In this document: positions 1 through 5,122 of the stretch, one piece after another | How positions within the stretch are numbered: the stretch's first letter is position 1 | Layout: the number at the start of each line of letters is the position of its first letter | Source of the DNA: Bacteroidales bacterium | GTDB lineage: Bacteria > Bacteroidota > Bacteroidia > Bacteroidales > Muribaculaceae | Reading direction: 5' to 3' | NCBI GenBank assembly: GCA_900755985.1 | Contig: CAAEIL010000279.1 | Coordinates: 1 to 10,235, forward strand | DNA length: 10,235 nucleotides | Translations under genes and position numbers: made by a program | Notes under the pieces: generated by a model | What the model saw: the letters and a program-made list of their open reading frames with translations, nothing else | What the model was told of the DNA's origin: nothing | Databases searched by the model: none

Positions 1-809
1 CCGCCGCCGAGCCTGAAACCGAACCGGAACCCGAACCGGAACCCGAACCGCTTCTGCAACCTGAGCCTGAACCTGAGTCCGAACCGGAGCCGGAGCCTGA
101 ACGCGCCCCTGATCCGGAGCCGCAACCAGAGCCACAACCTGAACCCGAGCCGGAGCCGACTCCCGAGCCGGAGCCGCAACCGCAAACTGTACCTGAACCC
201 GAGCCGGAACAGGAAGCCGAAGCCGAGCCTGCTCAGACGACAGCTGACGATGATTCGGCCGTGTATATCATTCCACGCCGTCGGACCGGCACTTCGACCA
301 TTGTGGTCACTGCTTTCATTTCGCTTGTCATAGGCCTGGCAATCGGAGGCGCCGCCGCATATCTCGGCTATGACAAGATTGCCGCGGCTCTTTCAGCCAA
401 GGACAAAGAACCCGCAGACGCACAACAGCCCTCAGTCCCGACAAAAGCTCCGGCAGCAGTCATCCCCGCCGATACAGTCGACTCGACCAGCACCGACAGC
501 ATTGCCAAACCTGAAGCTGTCAAAAAAGATGACACCAAAGCCAAAGCAGCCGCCCCGGCACCTGTCTATGATGTCATAGGCACGCGCAACTACCTGACAA
601 CTATGGCCGGACGGTATTACGGCGAAAAAGAATTCTGGGTATATATCTACGACGCCAACGCCTCGCGTCTGCGGCATCCCGACCGCATAAAACCCGGCAC
701 ACGCATCCTTATTCCCGACATTTCGACATTGCCGCTGACCGGCAACCACGCCGCCGACGTCCTTGCCGCCAAACGTCACGGCACCCAAATATACGCCCGC
801 TACCAATAA
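1..809 (+). CDS. Membrane-anchored Pro-Glu-rich protein with C-terminal LysM-like domain, probably the tail of an HU-type DNA-binding protein (5' partial)
   Basis: The frame is open from base 3 with no stop, so the start lies before the window; the GTG at 261 is an internal valine codon. The 268 visible residues show, in order: an alternating Pro-Glu/Gln rod (about residues 3-69); an acidic stretch (DDD, 82-84); three arginines (92-94); one hydrophobic span (about 99-120); an Ala/Lys/Pro linker; and a LysM-like domain (about 188-241) with the RYYGEKEFW, YDANAS and IKPGTRILIPD segments. By the positive-inside rule the rod is cytoplasmic and the LysM-like domain periplasmic. Bacteroidetes proteins with this C-terminus often carry an N-terminal HU/IHF-like DNA-binding domain. 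If that holds here, the protein could link nucleoid to cell wall, but the HU part is not visible. The alternative is a LysM envelope protein with another N-terminus. The gene ends in TAA before a strong terminator. Confidence 0.8.
   Translation, partial: AAEPETEPEPEPEPEPLLQPEPEPESEPEPEPERAPDPEPQPEPQPEPEPEPTPEPEPQPQTVPEPEPEQEAEAEPAQTTADDDSAVYIIPRRRTGTSTIVVTAFISLVIGLAIGGAAAYLGYDKIAAALSAKDKEPADAQQPSVPTKAPAAVIPADTVDSTSTDSIAKPEAVKKDDTKAKAAAPAPVYDVIGTRNYLTTMAGRYYGEKEFWVYIYDANASRLRHPDRIKPGTRILIPDISTLPLTGNHAADVLAAKRHGTQIYARYQ
9..209 (+). repeat. Degenerate hexanucleotide tandem repeat encoding Pro-Glu dipeptides
   Basis: This is a run of about 33 in-frame hexamers of the type GARCCN, encoding Glu-Pro with some Gln-Pro, Asp-Pro and Thr-Pro units. 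It contains an exact 12-base tandem copy (GAACCGGAACCC at 21-32 and 33-44). Most units differ at third codon positions, which suggests selection on the peptide rather than very recent DNA expansion. Repeat slippage in 6-base steps would keep the frame and only change rod length. Confidence 0.8.
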
Positions 810-866
810 TCCGACTTATTTGGTCCGATTTACCAATCTCCTGAAAGTAAGAGCTTGTTTAATAAT

Positions 867-911
867 AAGCCTGCCGGGAAAACTTTTGTAAGTCAGTCCC
901 GGCAAGCTTTT
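867..911. terminator. Bidirectional rho-independent terminator between convergent genes
   Basis: The arms 867-879 (AAGCCTGCCGGGA) and 897-909 pair over 13 bases with one mismatch. The 17-base loop can itself form a small hairpin (ACTT at 882-885 with AAGT at 890-893). On the plus strand the stem runs into TTTT (908-911). On the minus strand it is followed by a TTATTATTAAA-type tract. It sits between the ends of the LysM-like gene (809) and the cupin gene (928), so it probably serves both. Confidence 0.85.
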
Positions 912-927
912 ATCCACCTGATATGAA

Positions 928-1338
928 TCAGAGTTTATTTTCGCGCTCTGTAACAATTGCGTCTGTCATGGTGTAGCCACCAAGCGAACCTTCCTTGGCC
1001 TGAATGCAGATGTAGGTCATAGGCTCGTCCGAGGTACATTTAAGATTACGGTCGCAGTCGGTTGAAACTCGGATTACCGAGCCTTCGGCAATGTCGAAAA
1101 CATCATCGTTGACCTGGAACTTGCCTGCGCCCGAGAGGATGATATAATTCTCCTCGTTGGCCTTGTGGCTGTGGAAGAAAGGCACAGCGACACCTTTCGG
1201 GAGTGTGCCGAAAGAAATTTCGCACGAGGTGGCTCCGGTGACATCTTTTACAAACTGTTTACCTTCAAAACCATGGAGCTTGCCGACGGTGGCATGGGCG
1301 AATTTTTCGCCATTGTTAAGAAGCTTTATTTCGTTCAT
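928..1338 (-). CDS. Small cupin-domain protein
   Basis: This 136-residue single-domain cupin is of the usual size for the small cupins. The first cupin motif is clear: Gly49, then His56-Ser-His58, Glu62/Glu63 and Gly70. The second motif region (about 86-102) has Cys95-Asp-Arg where many cupins have the fourth ligand, a histidine, so metal binding may be altered or absent. No signal peptide is seen, so it should be cytosolic. The start is ATG (CAT at 1336-1338) and the stop is TGA. It diverges from an HxlR-type regulator, an arrangement in which the regulator commonly controls its neighbour. Substrate and reaction cannot be read from the sequence; a sugar isomerase-like, dioxygenase-like or purely binding role are all possible. 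Confidence 0.85.
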   Translation of the reverse strand: MNEIKLLNNGEKFAHATVGKLHGFEGKQFVKDVTGATSCEISFGTLPKGVAVPFFHSHKANEENYIILSGAGKFQVNDDVFDIAEGSVIRVSTDCDRNLKCTSDEPMTYICIQAKEGSLGGYTMTDAIVTERENKL

Positions 1339-1341
1339 TTT

Positions 1342-1370
1342 TTTGAGATATTAATTATTTATTAACTTTG
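1342..1370 (+). promoter_or_regulatory. Candidate Bacteroidetes housekeeping promoter toward the HxlR gene
   Basis: TAACTTTG at 1363-1370, followed by CA, matches the Bacteroidetes -7 element TAnnTTTG exactly. A TTTG at 1342-1345 could be the -33 element, although the 17-base spacing is slightly short. Transcription would begin near 1377 and give a leader of about 100 bases that includes the dyad at 1435-1469. Confidence 0.4.
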
Positions 1371-1400
1371 CATTTAAAATCAGCTTTCGTTTTGTAAGTG

Positions 1401-1432
1401 CAAAGTAAAAACATAATATCCGTAAAAACAAG
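1401..1432 (-). promoter_or_regulatory. Candidate promoter for the cupin gene
   Basis: Read on the minus strand, TTACTTTG (plus 1401-1408), followed by CA, is one base off the -7 consensus. It is preceded 20 bases upstream by CTTG (plus 1429-1432), one base off the -33 TTTG. The start site would fall near 1393, about 55 bases before the ATG. The operator candidate lies directly upstream of it. Confidence 0.35.
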
Positions 1433-1434
1433 AC

Positions 1435-1469
1435 GTTACCTGAACGTAAGCCACTTACCCCGAGGTAAC
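1435..1469. promoter_or_regulatory. Nested dyad, candidate HxlR-family operator
   Basis: Two perfect inverted repeats share the same centre at base 1452. The outer arms are GTTACCT (1435-1441) and AGGTAAC (1463-1469); the inner arms are GTAAG (1446-1450) and CTTAC (1454-1458). HxlR-type proteins act as dimers on dyad sites, usually between divergent genes, and this dyad ends 11 bases before the regulator's ATG. The symmetry is directly visible; the bound protein is inferred. A further GTAAG half-site occurs at 1394-1398. Confidence 0.6.
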
Positions 1470-1480
1470 TATTTTTGAAA

Positions 1481-1858
1481 ATGAACGCTTTACCGCTGAA
1501 AGAAAATTTAAAAAAATTTACGCAGACAGCATCATGTCCTGTCCGAAACATCATTTCGCATTTCTCAGGCAAATGGGGTCTGCTTACACTCTGTGTCCTT
1601 GCGGAAAACGAAACAACGCGCTTTAAAGAGATAGGCCTGGCCTTACCAGATATTTCTGCGAAAGTTCTGTCCGAGACATTGAAGAGTCTCGAGACCGACG
1701 GCCTGATATCGCGCAAACTGTATGCCGAGATTCCTCCGCGCGTCGAATATTCGCTGACCGAGCTGGGTGACAGCCTCATGCCTCACCTGTATGCGCTTAT
1801 CAACTGGGGCGCCGAACATTTTGTTCCGATAATGAAAAACCGCAAAGACAACATCTGA
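1481..1858 (+). CDS. HxlR-family winged-helix transcriptional regulator
   Basis: This 125-residue protein is of typical HxlR length. The family signature is present: Cys19-Pro20 near the N-terminus, then a Gly-Lys-Trp motif (30-32) opening the first helix. The helix-turn-helix (about 47-76) begins RFKEIG and includes DISAKVLSETLKSLE. A wing follows (about 78-96) with PPRVEYSLTELG. The conserved Cys19 is the residue that senses electrophiles or oxidants in some family members, so redox control is possible. I chose the ATG at 1481 over the TTG at 1475, which adds only two residues. The gene diverges from the cupin gene across the nested dyad and is the likely regulator of both. Confidence 0.9.
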   Translation: MNALPLKENLKKFTQTASCPVRNIISHFSGKWGLLTLCVLAENETTRFKEIGLALPDISAKVLSETLKSLETDGLISRKLYAEIPPRVEYSLTELGDSLMPHLYALINWGAEHFVPIMKNRKDNI

Positions 1859-1924
1859 TATTTATATACCGAGTTTGACCTGAAAAAATTATTATACAGC
1901 TTCAAATCTATAATAATAGCAATC

Positions 1925-2467
1925 ATGATAGAAGACATATTGCGATACAACCACAAATTTGTTGCAGAGAAAGCATACGAATCTTATGCGACATCGAAAT
2001 ATCCCGACAAAAAGATAGCCATCGTGACATGTATGGACACTCGCCTTGTCGAGCTGTTGCCTGCAGCTTTAGGCATACGCAACGGGGACGTGAAGATAAT
2101 AAAAAACGCAGGCGGTACCATATCAAATCCCTTTGACTCCACTATGCGGTCGTTACTTGTTGCCGTCTACGAGTTAGGAGTCAACGAGATAATGGTCATA
2201 GGCCATACCGGCTGCGGCGTACAGGGGATGAATGCAGCCGAGATGCTGCATCTAATGCGCGAGCGTGGCATCAGTGACGAACATATCAAGCTGATGCGCC
2301 ACTGTGGCATAGACCTCGACAACTGGCTGAGCGGATTCTCCGATACGCCCAAAGCCGTCAGCGAGACCGTCGACCTTATCCGCAATCATCCTCTTATGGC
2401 AAAAGATATTCGCGTGGCCGGCTATATTATGGACTCGCTTACCGGTGAGTTGGAAGTACTTGGCTGA
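1925..2467 (+). CDS. Beta-class carbonic anhydrase
   Basis: The product interconverts CO2 and bicarbonate in the cytosol and would supply bicarbonate for carboxylation and pH balance. At 180 residues it is like the compact bacterial beta-class enzymes. The zinc ligands are visible: Cys36 in CMDTR (with the Asp38-Arg40 catalytic dyad), then His94 and Cys97 in HTGCG. NAGG (61-64) is also a conserved stretch of the family. No signal peptide is present. It starts at ATG 67 bases after the HxlR gene on the same strand; whether it is cotranscribed is unclear. I see no good Shine-Dalgarno site and no clear terminator after it. Confidence 0.93.
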   Translation: MIEDILRYNHKFVAEKAYESYATSKYPDKKIAIVTCMDTRLVELLPAALGIRNGDVKIIKNAGGTISNPFDSTMRSLLVAVYELGVNEIMVIGHTGCGVQGMNAAEMLHLMRERGISDEHIKLMRHCGIDLDNWLSGFSDTPKAVSETVDLIRNHPLMAKDIRVAGYIMDSLTGELEVLG

Positions 2468-2514
2468 GAGTTGCGCGATGTTTCATTGATTTATCTCATC
2501 AGGACCATCATTCC

Positions 2515-2555
2515 CGGCGTGGTTGACATCGGCATAACCGCCGTTGTCCGGACAA
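2515..2555. repeat. Adjacent dyads upstream of the sigma operon
   Basis: The first hairpin pairs CGGC (2515-2518) and GGTT (2521-2524) with AACCGCCG (2536-2543), leaving a two-base bulge. Directly after it comes the perfect 12-base palindrome TTGTCCGGACAA (2544-2555). Neither has a T-run, so a terminator for the carbonic anhydrase gene is unlikely. A binding site for an unknown regulator is possible. Nothing else recognisable lies in 2468-2570. Confidence 0.35.
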
Positions 2556-2583
2556 ACATGCCTAAATTTTTTGACAGTGACGT

Positions 2584-2612
2584 TGTAGCTTTTCGTTGAT
2601 TGGATGCGTCTA
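2584..2612 (+). promoter_or_regulatory. Candidate ECF-sigma promoter for the sigma operon
   Basis: TGTAGC (2584-2589) and TGCGTCTA (2605-2612) are separated by 15 bases. ECF sigma factors commonly use an AAC-like -35 and a CGTC-like -10 element; here the -35 core is AGC. The same 8-base -10 element lies before the outer membrane protein gene at 7206-7213, which argues against chance. The start would fall near 2619, about 40 bases before the ATG. Confidence 0.5.
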
Positions 2613-2659
2613 ACAAATGAAGTTTTCAAAAAAAGCTAACAAGAAAAAGGAAACTATAA

Positions 2660-3133
2660 ATGAAACGATCCAAACTGGAAGAGACTTTCGAACGACTGGT
2701 CGAGCAACATAAAGCTACCATATATTCGGTATGCTATATGTTTGCCGAGACCAAGCCTCAGGCCGACGACCTGTTTCAGGAAACGCTGATAAAACTTTGG
2801 CAGGGTCTGGCCGAGTTCAGAGGCGAAAGCGAAATACGCTCATGGATATATCGTGTAAGCCTCAACTCCTGCATCTCGGCCAAGCGCAAGAAAAAGCTCA
2901 ATACCGTTCCGCTTGAATTGTCGCAGGACATTTTCGACGACAAGTCACCGGCGACAAGACAAACCGCCATGCTTCACGACCGCATTCTCAAACTTGACAA
3001 GTTAGACCGGGCCATAGTGCTTTTGTGGCTTGAAGACATGCCATACGACGAAATTGGCGCCATCGTAGGCATATCGCCCAAAGCTGTGGGCGTAAGACTG
3101 GTGAGAATAAAAGAAAAGCTTAAATCGCTATAA
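2660..3133 (+). CDS. ECF-type RNA polymerase sigma factor
   Basis: This is a 157-residue group IV sigma factor with only regions 2 and 4. Region 2 (about 13-76) holds the core-binding segment ADDLFQETLIKLWQ (35-48) and the -10-recognition stretch, with RSWIYRVSLNSCISAKRK at 60-77. A short linker follows. Region 4 (about 107-155) has the helix-turn-helix MPYDEIGAIVGISPKAVGVR for the -35 element. No sensing domain is fused, so control should come from a separate anti-sigma factor; the membrane protein 12 bases downstream is the obvious candidate. An AAGGAA stretch lies just before the ATG, unusual for this group of bacteria. An ECF-like promoter upstream suggests autoregulation. Confidence 0.93.
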   Translation: MKRSKLEETFERLVEQHKATIYSVCYMFAETKPQADDLFQETLIKLWQGLAEFRGESEIRSWIYRVSLNSCISAKRKKKLNTVPLELSQDIFDDKSPATRQTAMLHDRILKLDKLDRAIVLLWLEDMPYDEIGAIVGISPKAVGVRLVRIKEKLKSL

Positions 3134-3145
3134 AAAAGCAGTATC

Positions 3146-3742
3146 ATGGACGAATTAAATAAAATGCACGAGCAAATGAAATCGCTACGCGAAACACTAA
3201 ACAATTCGCGTCTGGTCAACCACGAACAGCTCGTATCAATAATGAAACATAAAGCATCGTTCCTCAACATAATGGTCAAGGGCGAGTTTGTCGTAATTGC
3301 TTTCATGATTATATTTCTTTTCAGAGTATGTACGCATACGTCAATGTCGATATGGATTGCTGTCTCATTTACCGTACTCGCCCCTGTCGATACCATATTT
3401 GACTGGATAAACATACACATCAGCGACAAGGATTTTGCACGCCTCGACCTTGTAACATTGCGACGCAAAATAATCAGGCAAAAGAAAAACCGGCTGAAGC
3501 AGCTGATAATATCCGGCCCACTTACTCTGATTTGGGTCGCATGGTTCTTTTACGAGATATACACCAAACTGGGCAAATTCGGTATTCCGTTTATAGGCGA
3601 CGTAAATACTGCCAAAGGAGCTGTTATTGTAGCCGTGGTGACTGTAATTGCCTGCGTGATTATTGCTGTCATGATTTATCGCAAAATACAGTCGGTCAGC
3701 GACAGCCTGATAGACACCATTAACGAATTTACCGAAAAATAA
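3146..3742 (+). CDS. Four-span membrane protein, candidate anti-sigma factor
   Basis: The 198-residue product begins with about 45 hydrophilic, probably helical residues (heptad-like MDELNKMHEQMKSLRETL, then a VNHEQLVSIMKHKAS segment). Hydrophobic spans follow at about 46-60, 67-85, 119-138 and 158-177, with a positively charged loop at 105-118 (RRKIIRQKKNRLK) between the second and third. Both termini should be cytoplasmic. Bacteroidales ECF sigma genes are often followed by membrane proteins with this kind of soluble N-terminal helix, and that region could bind the sigma factor. I see no zinc-binding HxxxCxxC motif of the classic ZAS anti-sigma fold, so the role rests on position and topology. 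It lies between the sigma gene (12-base gap) and the CPBP protease gene (11-base gap). Confidence 0.65.
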   Translation: MDELNKMHEQMKSLRETLNNSRLVNHEQLVSIMKHKASFLNIMVKGEFVVIAFMIIFLFRVCTHTSMSIWIAVSFTVLAPVDTIFDWINIHISDKDFARLDLVTLRRKIIRQKKNRLKQLIISGPLTLIWVAWFFYEIYTKLGKFGIPFIGDVNTAKGAVIVAVVTVIACVIIAVMIYRKIQSVSDSLIDTINEFTEK

Positions 3743-3753
3743 TCAGGATTATT

Positions 3754-4428
3754 ATGAAATTCATACTTTCGCGAAACGACGATTATAACCGTTCAAAGAA
3801 ATGGATTGTTGGCTATGCACTTCTATTCTGGCTGATCACACGCATCATTGCCACGGTCATTATGACCGTATGCACGGCAGTCTATTCAGCCTTTGACATC
3901 GAACCCGAAAAGCTGACAAACTTTGCCGGTTCGCCTCAGACTCATACATTCTCACTAAGTATTGTGATTGCAATGCTCCTGATTGCGCCACTTATGGAGG
4001 AAGGACTCTTCAGACTTGGGCTCTCGTTCAAGAAATGGCAAGTTGCGCTGGGATTTGCTCTTATTCCGTTGGAAATATTGTGGGCCAACTTATATGGGCC
4101 GGTAGGGTACATTGTTTGCCTCACAAGCGCCGCAGCGATATTCTTCGCAATAACTTATTTTGTGCCACAGGAAAGCCTGCTCTTTCTCAAAAAACATTAT
4201 CTCACGGCCTTTATGTGGTTAAGTTCGGTTGCTTTCGGTCTGTTGCATTTAATGGCTTTCAGCAGCCTTACGGCAACCCTCCTGCCCTATTGCATATGCG
4301 TCATTCTGTTTCCGTTTTTCGGCGGTTGCGCCATAGCTTACCTGCGTGTCAACCTTGGATTCTGGTGGGGAGTGGCGCTGCATATTTTCAACAACATTCC
4401 TCCGGTACTGCTGATGTTGGCTCAATGA
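3754..4428 (+). CDS. CPBP-family intramembrane metalloprotease (Abi/CAAX-like)
   Basis: This is a 224-residue polytopic membrane protein with about six or seven spans. All three CPBP motifs are present: EExxxR as Glu82-Glu83-Gly-Leu-Phe-Arg87; FxxxH as Phe161-Gly-Leu-Leu-His165; and HxxxN as His210-Ile-Phe-Asn-Asn214. These residues form the active site of the Rce1-type glutamate intramembrane proteases. Bacterial members act in bacteriocin immunity, peptide processing and control of membrane sensors, and most have no known substrate. It lies 11 bases after the candidate anti-sigma gene, so cleavage of that protein or of a related envelope protein is a reasonable but untested idea. The N-terminus is charged, with no signal peptide. 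The family call is firm; the role is inference. Confidence 0.88.
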   Translation: MKFILSRNDDYNRSKKWIVGYALLFWLITRIIATVIMTVCTAVYSAFDIEPEKLTNFAGSPQTHTFSLSIVIAMLLIAPLMEEGLFRLGLSFKKWQVALGFALIPLEILWANLYGPVGYIVCLTSAAAIFFAITYFVPQESLLFLKKHYLTAFMWLSSVAFGLLHLMAFSSLTATLLPYCICVILFPFFGGCAIAYLRVNLGFWWGVALHIFNNIPPVLLMLAQ

Positions 4429-4461
4429 CCATCGGTATGCTGACTTAACGTAATACAATAT

Positions 4462-5001
4462 ATGACAAAAAAAACGACATACGAAAACACGCTTGCATCC
4501 CGCATGTCAAAAAGCGACATCAAAAACCTTGCGGAATGGGCTGTCGAGAGTCCTGACAACAGAGACAAGCTGTGGCAGTGGGCACATTCGCAGGACCGCC
4601 GTACCGCTGTGAACGCTCTGTGGGCGATGTCGCATTTACCCGGAAAAGAAAGCCGGTTGCTTGTCTCGCTCCGAAACGATTTTATAGACATGCTGCTTGC
4701 CGAAGAGGATTTGTCCAAAAGGCGAATATTACTGAGTATTTTGCGTAAGCAGCAATTTGACCCGAACGAAATCCGTACTGATTTTCTTGACTTCTGTCTG
4801 GACAAAATCAACTCAGAATGTGAGCCATACGCAATCAGGGCATTCTGCATATACCTGTCCTTCAAGCTGTGCCGCAACTATCCCGAACTAATTGCCGAGC
4901 TTCACCAACGCCTGACAATGCTTAAGTATCAGCACTTGCAGCCGGGGTTAAACTGTGCCCTGCACAAAACCCTTGCAGGCATCAAAAGCATCAGTGAGTG
5001 A
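4462..5001 (+). CDS. HEAT-like all-helical protein of unknown function
   Basis: This 179-residue protein has no signal peptide or membrane span and appears to be made of stacked helices. It has HEAT-like alternation of amphipathic helices (about 17-50, 51-62, 67-95, 104-118, 121-136 and 138-153). Recognisable segments are RRTAVNALWAMSHLP (46-60), KRRILLSILRKQQFD (86-100) and EPYAIRAFCIYLSFK (120-134). It resembles a conserved family of small HEAT-repeat hypothetical proteins in Bacteroidales; I know no function. Such folds usually bind proteins or nucleic acids. It follows the CPBP gene by 33 bases and is probably the last gene of the sigma operon. A run of eight A (4467-4474) follows the ATG and could allow slippage. 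Confidence 0.8.
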   Translation: MTKKTTYENTLASRMSKSDIKNLAEWAVESPDNRDKLWQWAHSQDRRTAVNALWAMSHLPGKESRLLVSLRNDFIDMLLAEEDLSKRRILLSILRKQQFDPNEIRTDFLDFCLDKINSECEPYAIRAFCIYLSFKLCRNYPELIAELHQRLTMLKYQHLQPGLNCALHKTLAGIKSISE

Positions 5002-5085
5002 AGATGTCAGTTTAATGTGTTAATGGAGGGGGACTATCTCCGCAATGATTAGGATACCTTAGTGGACGAAGTATATTTCACTAAA

Positions 5086-5122
5086 GCTCGAAAGCCGGAT
5101 TAACGGCCTCCGGCTTTCGAGC
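5086..5122. terminator. Perfect 14-base inverted repeat across the end of the outer membrane protein gene
   Basis: The arms 5086-5099 (GCTCGAAAGCCGGA) and 5109-5122 pair perfectly around a nine-base loop that holds the minus-strand stop codon (5100-5102). The right arm is coding sequence of the minus-strand gene. On the minus strand the stem is followed by a short CTTTAG tract; on the plus strand there is no T-run. It probably ends or stabilises the transcripts of the two convergent genes. A weaker dyad (TTAGTG 5059-5064, CACTAA 5079-5084) lies just beside it. Confidence 0.6.

Noticed and set aside
432..806. Long antisense open frame opposite the LysM-like gene
   Set aside because: It has no recognisable domain and is explained by the GC-rich codon use of the real gene on the other strand.
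261..809. A separate 182-residue gene starting at GTG 261
   Set aside because: The same frame is open back to the window start and encodes the continuous Pro-Glu rod, so 261 is an internal valine codon.
949..965. TGTAAC followed by TGCGTCTG, resembling the ECF promoter elements
   Set aside because: The two parts are only 3 bases apart, the last base differs, and the site lies inside the cupin coding sequence.
1874..1914. TTTG/TATAAT pieces before the carbonic anhydrase gene as a promoter
   Set aside because: No TAnnTTTG element lies at a proper distance, and the TATAAT does not pair with a correctly spaced -35 element. The region is simply A/T-rich.
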